Source of the DNA: Lentisalinibacter sediminis
Lineage (GTDB): Bacteria; Pseudomonadota; Gammaproteobacteria; Steroidobacterales; Woeseiaceae
Reading direction: 5' to 3'
Assembly: GCF_040706615.1 (NCBI RefSeq)
Contig: NZ_JAPDRF010000002.1
Location: 372,001-436,000 of the forward strand
Length of the DNA: 64,000 bases
Both the position numbers and the translations under genes were made by a program. This document shows positions 1 to 8,332 of this stretch, one piece after another. How positions within the stretch are numbered: the stretch's first letter is position 1; every line of letters begins with the position of its first letter. The notes beneath the pieces were generated by a model that worked only from the letters and a program-made list of their open reading frames with translations, made no database searches and was not told the DNA's origin.

Positions 1-188
1 CACGCGAACAGCACTTGGGAATAGACGAAGCCCGCGCAGAGGTCGAACAGGTCCCGCGCGCGGCGACGGGCGATGGGACGCGTAAGAGGAAAGGCGGCCG
101 CCCAGCGCTGGAACCGGGCGCTCGCGAGCAGCGAGTCCCGCCACCCCGCCAGCCTGTCCCTCAGAGCCGGCGCAGGCTGCCGCGTCAC
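1..188 (-). CDS. crtF: Hydroxyneurosporene O-methyltransferase CrtF, 5' part only (runs off the left edge)
   Basis: Only about the first 62 codons are present; the gene continues leftwards beyond base 1. The visible reading frame contains FQRWAAAFPLTRPIARRRAR followed by a DLFDLCAGFVYSQVL segment, which I recognise as the N-terminal region of CrtF, the SAM-dependent enzyme that O-methylates the tertiary hydroxyl left by CrtC. The SAM-binding part is outside the window. A GTG at 188 is the first plausible start after the crtE stop at 193-195. The frame stays open upstream into crtE, so a longer N-terminus overlapping crtE is possible. Same strand and tight spacing suggest co-transcription with crtE. 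Identity is by family resemblance of a short stretch. Confidence 0.7.
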   Translation of the reverse strand, partial: MTRQPAPALRDRLAGWRDSLLASARFQRWAAAFPLTRPIARRRARDLFDLCAGFVYSQVLFA

Positions 189-192
189 GGCG

Positions 193-1065
193 TCACGCCA
201 CCAGGCGCGCCAGGTCCTTCGGCACCAGGCGACGGGACTCGTTGTGGATCAGGTCCTGCAGGCTCTCCGCCCCGGGGCAGTCGGGTATGGCCGCGATGGC
301 GGCCTCCACCAGCTCTTCCATGCGGCCCAGCGCCCGTGCGATGCCGAGCTCGGTGGCCGCGCTGGGCCGTCCCAGCGCGGCATCGCGACCGACCGGCTTG
401 CCGAGCTCCTCGCGATCGCCCGCGGCGTCGCGGAGGTCGTCGGCGACCTGGTAGGCCTCGCCGAGGCGCTCACCCAGCGCGCGCCACTCCGCCGGATCCG
501 CAGCCGAGGCGATCGCACCCGCTTCGGTGGCGGCGACGAACAGAGCCGCCGTCTTCGCCCGATGGTAATCGGCCAGCACCACACGGGGTTCGCATTCCCA
601 GGCCTGGCCGGCTACGAGACCGGCAGGCCCGCCGACCGCACGGCTGACGGTGAGCAGCAGCGGTGCCAGGCTGCGGTCCGCGCCGGCGGCACCGTTCGCG
701 ATGACCTCGAAGGCGAGCACGATCAGTGCATCCCCGGTGAGCAGCGCCAGCGGCTCTCCCATCGCCCGGTGCAGTGCCGGCTTGCCCCGCCGTAGCGCCG
801 CGTCGTCGAAGCAGGGCAGATCGTCATGCACGAGGGAGGCGCAGTGCAGCAGCTCCAGTGCGGCCGCAGCGGCGACGGCCGAACGACTCGCCTCGCTGCC
901 GCAGGCCTCGGCGACCGCGAGACACAGCCTCGGGCGCACCCGCGCGCCGCCGGGGAAGACGGCATAATGCATCGCCTCGGCGAGCTTTGGCGGGCACTTC
1001 GGCTGCGCGCTCCCCTGCTCCAGCGCCGCAGCCAGCGCCGACTCGATCCGCGATATGCCTTCCAT
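193..1065 (-). CDS. crtE: Geranylgeranyl diphosphate synthase CrtE
   Basis: A trans-isoprenyl diphosphate synthase of 290 residues, normal length for the family. It condenses IPP with allylic diphosphates to make the C20 precursor for carotenoids and for the bacteriochlorophyll side chain. The first aspartate-rich motif reads HDDLPCFDD followed by RRGKPALH, and the second is VADDLRDAAGD followed by GKPVGRD; both are the expected Mg-diphosphate ligands. The ATG at 1065 is preceded by a GGAGG ribosome site five bases upstream. It is transcribed away from crtC, and the shared 5' region holds a PpsR-type site. crtF follows directly, which suggests a crtEF transcript. Confidence 0.93.
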   Translation of the reverse strand: MEGISRIESALAAALEQGSAQPKCPPKLAEAMHYAVFPGGARVRPRLCLAVAEACGSEASRSAVAAAAALELLHCASLVHDDLPCFDDAALRRGKPALHRAMGEPLALLTGDALIVLAFEVIANGAAGADRSLAPLLLTVSRAVGGPAGLVAGQAWECEPRVVLADYHRAKTAALFVAATEAGAIASAADPAEWRALGERLGEAYQVADDLRDAAGDREELGKPVGRDAALGRPSAATELGIARALGRMEELVEAAIAAIPDCPGAESLQDLIHNESRRLVPKDLARLVA

Positions 1066-1117
1066 GCCCGCCTCCAGGTTGTCGCATTAGAGTGTCACGT
1101 TAGCTTGTCAAAGCTAG

Positions 1118-1135
1118 TGTCAGTTAGAATAGACA
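1118..1135. promoter_or_regulatory. PpsR/CrtJ-type operator between crtE and crtC
   Basis: TGTCAGTTAGAATAGACA is an exact TGT-N12-ACA palindrome, the consensus of the PpsR/CrtJ repressor, whose gene lies at 22750-24216. It covers a TAGAAT -10-like hexamer (1125-1130) oriented towards crtC. A degenerate second copy, TGT-N12-TCA, sits at 1093-1110. A TTGACA -35-like box read on the minus strand (1106-1111) points to crtE but has no good -10 at the usual spacing. Binding is inferred, not shown. Confidence 0.65.
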
Positions 1136-1158
1136 CACGAACAGACGGAGTCAATCAG

Positions 1159-2094
1159 TTGTCCTCGCCCTTCCCGCCTTTCGACGCGCCGGTTCCCGCC
1201 GACGGTTATCGCTGGTGGTACGTGGACGCGATGAGCCCCGACGGTCGCCAGGCGCTGACCCTGATCGCGTTCGTCGGCAGCGTCTTCTCGCCCTGGTACG
1301 CGCTGTCGCGGCGCCGCGCCCCCACAGACCCTCTCGGTCACTGCACCCTGAACGCGGTGCTGTACCGGCCGCGGTCCAAACGGTGGGCGTTCACGGAGCG
1401 CACGTCGGACCGGGTCCGGCGTAGCGCCGACGAGTTTCGCATCGGCCCGAGCCGGGTCCGGCGTGACGGCGACGGCCTGCTGTTCGAGATCGACGAGGTC
1501 ACCGTGCCGGTGCCGACGCGCCTGCGCGGCACCGTGCGCGTGCGCCCGGAAATCCGCGGCACGGACCCCTATGCCCTCGACGCCGACGGTCGCCACCACT
1601 GGCAGCCGCTGGCGCCCCGGGCCCGGGTCGAAGTGGACCTCTCGTCGCCCGCCTCCCGCTGGAGCGGCGCCGGCTACCTCGACAGCAACTGGGGCGATGA
1701 CGCACTGGAACGCGACTTCGTCGGCTGGAACTGGTCCCGCATGGACGCCGGCCGGGATGCGGCGGTGCTCTACGACGCCGTCCGCCGCGACGGCAGTCGC
1801 CACTCACTGGCGCTGCGTTTCGCACGCGACGGCGCTGTCGTGGATTTCGAGGCACCGCCCGCGGCGATCCTGCCCGCCACCGGTTGGCGCGTGGCGCGGA
1901 CCACCCGCGCCGAGGAACCCGGCGGCGCCAGAGTACTGCGCACGCTGGAAGACACGCCCTTCTATGCACGCTCGATCGTCGAAGCACGGCTGTTCGGCGA
2001 GACGCTCACGGGCATCCACGAAAGCCTGTCGCTGGATCGCTTCGCCTCGCCCTGGGTGCAATGCCTGCTGCCGTTCCGGGCGCCGCGGCGCTGA
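1159..2094 (+). CDS. crtC: Hydroxyneurosporene synthase / carotenoid 1,2-hydratase CrtC
   Basis: CrtC adds water across the terminal 1,2 double bond of acyclic carotenes, the first step after desaturation towards spirilloxanthin or spheroidene. The protein is 311 residues if it starts at the TTG at 1159, which has a GGAG eight bases upstream. The frame is open further upstream through the operator and into crtE on the other strand, which argues against an earlier start. Family hallmarks are the N-terminal GYRWWYVDAMSPDG, the AFVGSVFSPWYALSRR stretch and the central GYLDSNWGDDALERDF segment. It is transcribed divergently from crtEF and ends just before a repeat element at 2101. Confidence 0.9.
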   Translation: MSSPFPPFDAPVPADGYRWWYVDAMSPDGRQALTLIAFVGSVFSPWYALSRRRAPTDPLGHCTLNAVLYRPRSKRWAFTERTSDRVRRSADEFRIGPSRVRRDGDGLLFEIDEVTVPVPTRLRGTVRVRPEIRGTDPYALDADGRHHWQPLAPRARVEVDLSSPASRWSGAGYLDSNWGDDALERDFVGWNWSRMDAGRDAAVLYDAVRRDGSRHSLALRFARDGAVVDFEAPPAAILPATGWRVARTTRAEEPGGARVLRTLEDTPFYARSIVEARLFGETLTGIHESLSLDRFASPWVQCLLPFRAPRR

Positions 2095-2100
2095 CATCAT

Positions 2101-2122
2101 GTAGGAGGGCCTTCAGGCCCGA
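2101..2122 (+). repeat. REP-like palindromic element, copy 1
   Basis: A 22-base sequence beginning GTAGGAGGGCCTTCAGGCCC, with a GGGCCTTCAGGCCC inverted repeat. Identical copies occur at 2458-2479 and 41224-41245 in the opposite orientation. This copy lies six bases after the crtC stop codon, a typical position for REP elements in gammaproteobacteria. Confidence 0.75.
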
Positions 2123-2457
2123 CTCGCCCTGCCAAACCCCATTTTCTTGTGGCCGCCCTGCGGGGGTATGCATGGCGCTCCCGACAAAAGGTCGCGGCGA
2201 TGGATGCCCCCGCATGACGGCGGTGCTCGCGGTGGCGTGACGGAGCTGCCAGTCAGAGACGCCCACTGACATGCAGCAGACCTCACGGCGACGGGCCCGT
2301 CAACGGGTGGGCAAGGGTGGCGGGGTCGTCCGGGCCGACTGGAGCCATGACGGCGGGAAGGAGGCCTGGCCGAAGTGAAGGAGGACAGGACGTCCAACTG
2401 AACGTCCCCGGCACCCTTGCCCGCCCGATGCCGGGCCAACGCCAAAAGAAAGCGGGA
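2123..2457. other. Non-coding repeat-rich gap between crtC and the crtB-side operon
   Basis: About 335 bases with no supportable gene, lying between two convergent transcription units. It holds an 11-base inverted repeat (GGGCAAGGGTG at 2309-2319 with CACCCTTGCCC at 2412-2422) and a small hairpin (GGACGT at 2388-2393 pairing with ACGTCC at 2402-2407). It is bounded by inverted copies of the 22-base REP-like element. Short open frames here have low-complexity Arg/Pro-rich translations and no ribosome sites. Confidence 0.6.
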
Positions 2458-2479
2458 TCGGGCCTGAAGGCCCTCCTAC
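2458..2479 (-). repeat. REP-like palindromic element, copy 2
   Basis: Exact inverted copy of the element at 2101-2122. Its GTAGGAGGG end supplies the TAG stop codon of the small ORF at 2476-2595. Copies 1 and 2 face each other across the crtC/crtB gap, as a pair of REPs often does. Confidence 0.75.
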
Positions 2480-2595
2480 CGGTCTTTCTGTTCGCGGCGC
2501 CGGCGTTCCCGCCGCAGGGACCACAGCTCCCACGCGCCGATGGCGAGCACCACGCCGCCGACGAACAGCCCCTCGACGAGGATCACCGTATCCAT
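2476..2595 (-). CDS. 39-residue single-span membrane protein at the end of the PGC operon
   Basis: An ATG at 2595, nine bases after the crtB stop, opens a 39-codon frame that ends at a TAG inside the REP-like element. The protein has a hydrophobic segment (residues 3-20, VILVEGLFVGGVVLAIG) with a short acidic-side N-terminus, then a WELWSLRRERRRRE tail. This is the layout of a small single-pass membrane protein with a positively charged cytoplasmic end. I do not recognise a family. Its position as the last gene after crtB, with no other coding option in the stretch, is the main support. A chance frame cannot be excluded. Confidence 0.5.
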   Translation of the reverse strand: MDTVILVEGLFVGGVVLAIGAWELWSLRRERRRREQKDR

Positions 2596-2604
2596 AGCCG
2601 AGCC

Positions 2605-3717
2605 CTATTCCTCGGCGACCGCCACCGCGTCGACCGGTCCGGCACGCTCCCTGCGCTCGAGTTGCGCGAACAGGTCCAGCAGCCAGTAGGCCCAGCTCGT
2701 GAGGCCAGTCGGATTCGGCGCGGCCGCCGGCGGCGCGGCCGCGGCGGCTTCCACCAGGAAGGCGGTAGCCGGCAGGGGCGGCGCGGCGTTGTCCACGGGC
2801 GGCATCGTTGCCGAGGCGAGCCCGCGTGCCAGCAGACGGGCCTTGCGGCTCGCCGGTACCACCGCGCGGCCGCTGACGGAATCGAGGCGCCGCCGGCGCA
2901 CCTGGTCGCCGATACCGGCGTAGAGGAAACGAGCCGCGTGGATGCCGGGGCGGCAGGTCCACGGCAGCCGGGATATCCCCGCCTCCGCCCGGTCGTAAAG
3001 CAGATCGGCCTCACGGAGCAGGCGCTCCACCACGCCGCCGAGGGCGCCGCAATGAGTGGGGCGACGCAGCCAGTCGTCCGGCACGACACCGGCCTCGCGC
3101 AGCCACGACAGCGGCAGGTACAGCCGGCCCGCCCGCGCATCCTCGCCCACGTCGCGGGCGATGTTCGACAGCTGCATGGCCACGCCGAGATCGCAGGCAC
3201 GGGCCAGCTGCTGCCGGCAGCGCACTCCCATCAGCATCGCCATCATCGTGCCGACCGTGCCCGCCACCCTCGCCGCATAGCCGTGCAGTTCCTCCAGCGT
3301 CTCGTAGCGCCGTCCCTCGGCGTCCCACCGGAAGCCCTCCAGCAGGGCGGCGGGCAGGGCCAGCGGGATGCGGTGCTCCCGCACAACGCGGGCGAAGGCA
3401 CGGTCCGCGGCGATCGGCAGGGGATCGCCGGCATAGGCGCGCTGCAGCCGGTAGTCCAGATCAGCCAGCACTGCCCGGTCGCTCCGGGTGGGGTCCGCGG
3501 CCTCGTCGACGGCATCGTCGGCGAGCCGGCAGAAGGCGTACAGCGCCGTCGCCGGTTCGCGTACCCGGCGCGGCAGCAGGTAGGAGGCCGCGTGGAAGGT
3601 CCGCGAGCCGTGCCGGAGCAGCTGCCTGCACGCGGCCAGGTCGCCGTCGGCCCGCGACGGCGGTGATGCGTCCCTGAAATGAAGTCCGCCTCGTGGCCGG
3701 GTTTCCAAACTCGTCAT
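2605..3717 (-). CDS. crtB: Phytoene synthase CrtB
   Basis: CrtB joins two geranylgeranyl diphosphates head to head into phytoene. The 370-residue product carries both squalene/phytoene synthase signatures: the first Asp motif DDAVDE (about residue 67) and the second in SNIARDVGEDARAGRLYLP (about residues 185-205). A C-terminal extension of roughly 60 residues, rich in Ala and Pro, is unlike the conserved core. The ATG at 3717 overlaps the bchO stop in an ATGA, which fixes the start. Being last but one in the bch-puh gene string ties carotenoid entry to pigment synthesis. Confidence 0.92.
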   Translation of the reverse strand: MTSLETRPRGGLHFRDASPPSRADGDLAACRQLLRHGSRTFHAASYLLPRRVREPATALYAFCRLADDAVDEAADPTRSDRAVLADLDYRLQRAYAGDPLPIAADRAFARVVREHRIPLALPAALLEGFRWDAEGRRYETLEELHGYAARVAGTVGTMMAMLMGVRCRQQLARACDLGVAMQLSNIARDVGEDARAGRLYLPLSWLREAGVVPDDWLRRPTHCGALGGVVERLLREADLLYDRAEAGISRLPWTCRPGIHAARFLYAGIGDQVRRRRLDSVSGRAVVPASRKARLLARGLASATMPPVDNAAPPLPATAFLVEAAAAAPPAAAPNPTGLTSWAYWLLDLFAQLERRERAGPVDAVAVAEE

Positions 3718-4685
3718 CGTACGGCGCCCCCCGCCTCCACGCTCCGCGCGAAACCGATGATCAGTTCCGCCACCGTTCCCGGCTCCTCTTCGTGAGCCAG
3801 GTGCCCCAGTCCCGCCAACCGCTCCACCCGTGCGCCCGGCACCAGGCGCGCGACCCGGTCGGCCTCCTGCGGCGCGACCGTGCCGTCCTGCTCGCCGACG
3901 ACCAGCAGCAGCGGTACGGCCAGGTCCGGATATTGCCGGATCATCGGCGCCAGGTCCCAGCGGGACATCATGGCGATGGTAGCCGCTACGTGGCCCGGAC
4001 TGCACATGAGTCGGCGATACAGTGCCACGCCCTCGTCATCCAGCCGGGAGCCGGTATCGCGCAGCAGGCGCGTGACCGCGTCGGGGTCGGCCGCCCGCCG
4101 GGCGACGAGACGCGGCACGAAATCGAGCCGGGCGAGCAACCGCGCAGCGGGCGAGAACAGCTGACCGGGCAGCCCCCGGAACGGCAGCAGCGCACCGTTG
4201 ATGCTCACGACGGCGTCCGGTTCGATGCGTCCGTCCAGCACCATGCGCAGCGCGATGGCCGCACCGGCCGAATGGCCCACCGTCAGTCTCGGCGATACTT
4301 CCAGCGACGCCAGCAGCGATGCGAGGGCACCGGCCATTCCCGGCAGGGAATAGCCATCGTCGGCGGACGCGGTGGTGAAGCCATGGCCGGGCAGGTCCGG
4401 CGCAACCACCGTGAACTCACGCGCGAGCTCCGGCAGGAGATCCCGCCAGGAGTGCGTGGATGCCCCGGTGCCGTGCAGCAGCAGCGCGACCGGGCCGTCG
4501 CCGGCCTGCTGGACGTGCCAACGGATCCCGCCGGCCTCCACGAATCGGCTCGCCTGCCGGTTGGGCCAGTCGCGGCCGTCGGAGTCCCATTGCAGCGTCT
4601 CGCCGGTGCCAGCGCTGCCATCGCTTCGCGCGACCGGAGCCAGGCCTCCGCGGGTCACCGCCGCGCTGCCGTCAGGCCGCCGCAT
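3714..4685 (-). CDS. bchO: BchO, alpha/beta-hydrolase associated with magnesium chelatase
   Basis: An alpha/beta-hydrolase-fold protein with the nucleophile elbow GHSAGA, an LLHGTGASTHSW oxyanion region and a C-terminal LGHLAHEE histidine. DGRDWPNRQASRFV and GIRWHVQQ are typical BchO N-terminal blocks. BchO accompanies the BchI-BchD chelatase subunits in purple bacteria; its precise role is unsettled. The longest start, ATG 4685, overlaps bchD by 14 bases and gives 323 residues. The conserved part begins about 30 residues in, so a non-ATG internal start is possible. Its stop overlaps the crtB start (ATGA). Confidence 0.88.
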   Translation of the reverse strand: MRRPDGSAAVTRGGLAPVARSDGSAGTGETLQWDSDGRDWPNRQASRFVEAGGIRWHVQQAGDGPVALLLHGTGASTHSWRDLLPELAREFTVVAPDLPGHGFTTASADDGYSLPGMAGALASLLASLEVSPRLTVGHSAGAAIALRMVLDGRIEPDAVVSINGALLPFRGLPGQLFSPAARLLARLDFVPRLVARRAADPDAVTRLLRDTGSRLDDEGVALYRRLMCSPGHVAATIAMMSRWDLAPMIRQYPDLAVPLLLVVGEQDGTVAPQEADRVARLVPGARVERLAGLGHLAHEEEPGTVAELIIGFARSVEAGGAVR

Positions 4686-6450
4686 GGTTTGTCTCTGCGG
4701 CCAGTTCGCCTTCCTGCCGCACGGCTCGGGACAGCGTCTCCGCGTCAGCCTGTGGCAGCGGCAGATAGCGGGCGGCCATGGCCTCGGCGAGTTCCTTCGC
4801 GTCGGGCCGCGCCCGCGGCGAGGTGTCGATCACAAGGGTCGAGAAACCCGCCACGCGCAGGGACCGCGCCGCCTGCAGGGCATCCTCGCGCGCGCGGGTG
4901 CGGCCGCCGACGCCGTCGCGTCCCACGTTGGCGCGGCCGTCGGTCAGGAATACCACCAGCGGCGTCTCCCCGCGGCGTCGTGCCCCGTCCGCGATCGTCA
5001 GCGAGGAATCGATGGCGGCCGCCAGCGGCGTGCCGCCGCCGCCAGGCAGCTGTGCGAGGCCGCGCTTCGCTCGCACCAGCGAGCGCGTGGGCGGCAGCAG
5101 CAGCTCGGCGTCCGGCCCGCGGAACGCAATCAGCGCCACCCGGTCCCGGCGCACATAGCAGTCCGCCAGCAGAAGTTCGACGGCCCCTTTCGCCTCCGCC
5201 AGCCGATGCATGGCGGCGGAGCCGGAAGCATCCACCACGAAGATGCTCGTGGTCTCGGTACGCTGGCGGAAACGGGTAATGCGGAAGTCGCTCTTGCGCA
5301 CCTCCACCCGCGCATCGCGATGCGCGCCGCCGCGGGTGGTCTGTTCCCGGCGCAGCGGCTGCCAGGGCGCGGCAGCCCGCAGTGTCTCGATCACGTTCAG
5401 GCGCGCGCCGTCCCGCAGTTCACCCGGGCGTGCACCGGCCGGACGACCGCGCAGCCACGAGTTCTGCACGGCACCGGCCTTGCCGGCCGTGCCGGAGCGC
5501 AGCGCGCCGCCGGCCGCCAGCAGCGCATCCAGCAGGGCCGCGGGCAACGCTGCCCGGGCCGCCTCCAGCACCTGATCCGGCAGCGGGCCGTCGGGGATAC
5601 CCTCCTCCTGACGCTCCTCGGGCGGGTTGTCGGGCTCCCGGTCCTCGGGTTGTTCCTCCTCTTCGGTCTCCGTCTGCGGGAGACGGGTGGCACGGGACGC
5701 CAGCACGAGCCGCGCGGCGCCGGCGGCGTCCTCGTCCGTCACCTCGTCCCGGCCGGCCAGCGCAGCCAGCGCCCGGGCGGCGCGCAGGGCCAGCAGGGAG
5801 GCGCGCAGGGAATCCACACCGAGGGCGAGCGCCGCCCCGCACAGTGCCTCGGCGTAGCGCTCTTCGGCCGTGACGCCGGGCAGCGCACGACGGGCGGCGT
5901 CGATCCGGCCGGGCGTGCATCCGGCGGGCACCTCCCGGGTCTCCCGGTAGCCGATCGCACCGAGGTCCAGGTGGAACGCCAGTCGGTCGCGCAGGGCGGC
6001 GGCCGGCTGCTCGTCCTCGTCGAGCCCCTCGTCCAGCGCGACGATGCCGACGCGGGCGGTCTGCCGCGCAGCAATGCCGTCCCGTTCCAGCACGACCCGG
6101 CCGGTGTCGAGCGCCGCGCAAAGGTGGGCGATGGTGGCACGCTCCGTCCGCTCGGCGGAGGTCAGCAGCAGCACGCCGCCGTCGGCCTCGGCCAGGAGTC
6201 CCGTCTCCGCCACCGGCCGTCCCTGACCGAGCGTCGCGGCGAGGTCGAGGCCGCCCAGCAGACGCGCCTCGGTGACGTGCACGGGCACCCGGCGAAACGG
6301 TCTCCCCTCAGGCAGGAGGCTACGCAATACCCGGAGCCATTCATCCCTGACCGGGCCCGCGTGGGCTCTGAGATTCACGCCGCCGAAACCCGCCGGGTCC
6401 AGCGCGAACAGACACGCGGCCCGCAGCGCGTCGGACCAGGCGGCGCTCAC
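4672..6450 (-). CDS. bchD: Magnesium chelatase subunit D (BchD)
   Basis: BchD is the non-hydrolysing partner that forms a double-ring platform with BchI and drives Mg insertion by BchH. The 592-residue protein has an N-terminal degenerate AAA+ half without a Walker A, then an acidic/proline-rich linker (TETEEEEQPEDREPDN). A C-terminal von Willebrand A domain carries the MIDAS motif DASGS near residue 405 and further ligands at GGGGTPL and FLTDGRANVG. The start overlaps the bchI stop by four bases (ATGA). Length and domain order are normal. Confidence 0.94.
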   Translation of the reverse strand: MSAAWSDALRAACLFALDPAGFGGVNLRAHAGPVRDEWLRVLRSLLPEGRPFRRVPVHVTEARLLGGLDLAATLGQGRPVAETGLLAEADGGVLLLTSAERTERATIAHLCAALDTGRVVLERDGIAARQTARVGIVALDEGLDEDEQPAAALRDRLAFHLDLGAIGYRETREVPAGCTPGRIDAARRALPGVTAEERYAEALCGAALALGVDSLRASLLALRAARALAALAGRDEVTDEDAAGAARLVLASRATRLPQTETEEEEQPEDREPDNPPEERQEEGIPDGPLPDQVLEAARAALPAALLDALLAAGGALRSGTAGKAGAVQNSWLRGRPAGARPGELRDGARLNVIETLRAAAPWQPLRREQTTRGGAHRDARVEVRKSDFRITRFRQRTETTSIFVVDASGSAAMHRLAEAKGAVELLLADCYVRRDRVALIAFRGPDAELLLPPTRSLVRAKRGLAQLPGGGGTPLAAAIDSSLTIADGARRRGETPLVVFLTDGRANVGRDGVGGRTRAREDALQAARSLRVAGFSTLVIDTSPRARPDAKELAEAMAARYLPLPQADAETLSRAVRQEGELAAETNHAAA

Positions 6451-7472
6451 GGCCCGAGCACCTCTTCCAGCGCCCGCTCCACGCGCACGCCGGAGCCGGA
6501 ATCGTCGAGCGGGTTGCGCCGCAGCCGGTGACGGAGCGCCGGGCCCGCCACCTCACGGAGCTGCTTCTCCGTCACCTCGTCGGCACCCTCCAGCGCCGCC
6601 AGGGCTCGAGCCGCCCGCACCAGGGTCAGCTCGCCGCGCAGCCCGTCGGTGCCGAGAGCGATACAGAGCCGGGCCGCCTGCTCCAGCATGGCGTCGGACA
6701 CTGCGACGTCGTCGATTCGCTCTCCCGCCTTGCGGATCTTCGTCCGCAGGCGGCCGTCGCGGCGTTTCCACTTCGCGACGAACGCGGCGGGACCGCGCTC
6801 GTATTCGTCCCGCCGCCGGATCACCTCGATGCGGGTACTCAGCTCCTCCGGTGTTCGCACCTCCACCGACAGCCCGAAGCGGTCCAGCAGCTGAGGCCTG
6901 AGTTCGCCCTCCTCCGGGTTGCCGCTGCCGATCAGCACGAAGCGCGCCGGATGGCGCACGCTGAGGCCCTCGCGCTCCACCACATTCTCGCCCGAGGCGG
7001 CCACGTCCAGCAGCAGGTCCACCAGGTGGTCCTCCAGCAGGTTCACCTCGTCGATGTACAGGAAGCCACGATGCGCGCGCGCCAGCAGACCGGGTTCGAA
7101 GGCCTTCTCGCCCTGGGTCAGGGCCAGCTCCAGATCCAGCGCGCCCACCACCCGATCCTCGGTGGCGCCGAGGGGCAGGTCGACCACCGGCACCGGCAGC
7201 GTGCGGCTCTTCAGTTCGCCGTGCCGGCTGCGCTCGCGGCACTCGTCGCACAGATCGTCCGTGGCATCGGGATCGCAGCCATAGCGGCAACCCGTCACCG
7301 CCCGCATCTTCGGCAGCAGCGCCGCCAGCGCACGCACGGTGGTGGACTTGCCCGTGCCCCGGTCGCCGAACACCAGCACGCCGCCGATGCCGGGATCGAC
7401 GGCAGCGATCATCAGGGCGAGCTTCATCTCGTCCTGACCGACGATCGCGGAAAACGGAAAGGGTGCCGCCAT
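6447..7472 (-). CDS. bchI: Magnesium chelatase ATPase subunit I (BchI)
   Basis: AAA+ ATPase of the magnesium chelatase, 341 residues. The Walker A is GDRGTGKS (residues 36-43), the Walker B is in GFLYIDEVNLLEDHLVD, and the sensor-1 region reads GSGNPEEGELRPQLLDRFG. It powers Mg2+ insertion into protoporphyrin IX together with BchD and BchH. It sits 23 bases after puhE and starts the compact bchIDO-crtB block, so it is probably read through from upstream. Confidence 0.95.
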   Translation of the reverse strand: MAAPFPFSAIVGQDEMKLALMIAAVDPGIGGVLVFGDRGTGKSTTVRALAALLPKMRAVTGCRYGCDPDATDDLCDECRERSRHGELKSRTLPVPVVDLPLGATEDRVVGALDLELALTQGEKAFEPGLLARAHRGFLYIDEVNLLEDHLVDLLLDVAASGENVVEREGLSVRHPARFVLIGSGNPEEGELRPQLLDRFGLSVEVRTPEELSTRIEVIRRRDEYERGPAAFVAKWKRRDGRLRTKIRKAGERIDDVAVSDAMLEQAARLCIALGTDGLRGELTLVRAARALAALEGADEVTEKQLREVAGPALRHRLRRNPLDDSGSGVRVERALEEVLGP

Positions 7473-7495
7473 CTCAGGGACTCCGGTCGCGGGTT

Positions 7496-8320
7496 TCAGT
7501 AGCGGCCGGCGAAAACCGACGCGGGGCCGTCATCGGCACGCTCCTCGGGCTCCGGTGCCCGCGCGCCGCGGGAACCGAGACTCCAGCGCCACAGCGCCGA
7601 GACGTCGATCGGCAGCACCAGGAACCAGTGCTCCAGCACCGCCACCGCTATCAGTGCGGACAGGAAAGTCCAGGCCACGGCATCGTGGGGCGTCGCCGCC
7701 GTCGCCGCCGCCACGATCATCCACGCTGTCACCAGGGTTGCGACTGTGACCGAGAATGGGAACAGCAGATTCATCGAGCGCCGCCGCAGAAAGCTGGCGA
7801 GATAACCGAGATGGTCGGGCAGCAATTCCTCGTTGAGGTTGCGCACGCCCAGGAACACGTTCAGCCGGGCGCTCTCGTGCATGGCGAGCAGCACGACGAA
7901 GGTCCACAGACCGAGCCGGTTCGGCTCGCCTGCGGTCACGAGCGCCAGCACCAGCACGACGGCCACGATAGCAGCCTCGTGGTAGTAACTGGTCTGCAGC
8001 GCATGCCCGAAATGGCGCCAGCCCGAGCAGCCCTCCTCGCAGCGGTGCTTGCGGGGCCCGGTCAGATAACCGAGGTAGTAACTCGCCTCCACCCAGACCC
8101 AGGCCAGCAGTCCGCAACTGAACGAGAGGTAGGCGCCGCCCACACTGGTATCGTCGGCGGCGGCGACGAGTCCGGCCAGCGCGGCCACCAGCACCGCCGT
8201 GGCACCGGCCATGCTCCAGGGGAAAGTGCGCTTCGGCAGCCCGTCCAGATAGAACACCACGCCGGTGCTGAACCACCACAGGAACAGGGCATAAAGTACC
8301 GGCAGGACATATTCGGGCAC
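7496..8320 (-). CDS. puhE: Photosynthetic complex assembly protein PuhE
   Basis: A 274-residue polytopic membrane protein with about six to eight hydrophobic segments. Loop motifs such as RNLNEELLPDHLGYL and a run of Tyr/His (QTSYYHEAA) are characteristic of PuhE (DUF3623), which occurs only in phototrophs and is needed for normal reaction-centre/LH1 assembly. It starts 12 bases after acsF and lies among the puh genes. A C-terminal hydrophilic tail of about 25 residues is not conserved. Molecular function is not established for the family. Confidence 0.88.
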   Translation of the reverse strand: MPEYVLPVLYALFLWWFSTGVVFYLDGLPKRTFPWSMAGATAVLVAALAGLVAAADDTSVGGAYLSFSCGLLAWVWVEASYYLGYLTGPRKHRCEEGCSGWRHFGHALQTSYYHEAAIVAVVLVLALVTAGEPNRLGLWTFVVLLAMHESARLNVFLGVRNLNEELLPDHLGYLASFLRRRSMNLLFPFSVTVATLVTAWMIVAAATAATPHDAVAWTFLSALIAVAVLEHWFLVLPIDVSALWRWSLGSRGARAPEPEERADDGPASVFAGRY

Positions 8321-8332
8321 GCCGCTCTTCCT

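Noticed and set aside
2113..2445. 110-codon minus-strand frame in the crtC/crtB gap
   Set aside because: Arg/Pro/Ser-rich translation of repeat sequence, no start signal, bounded by REP-like repeats.
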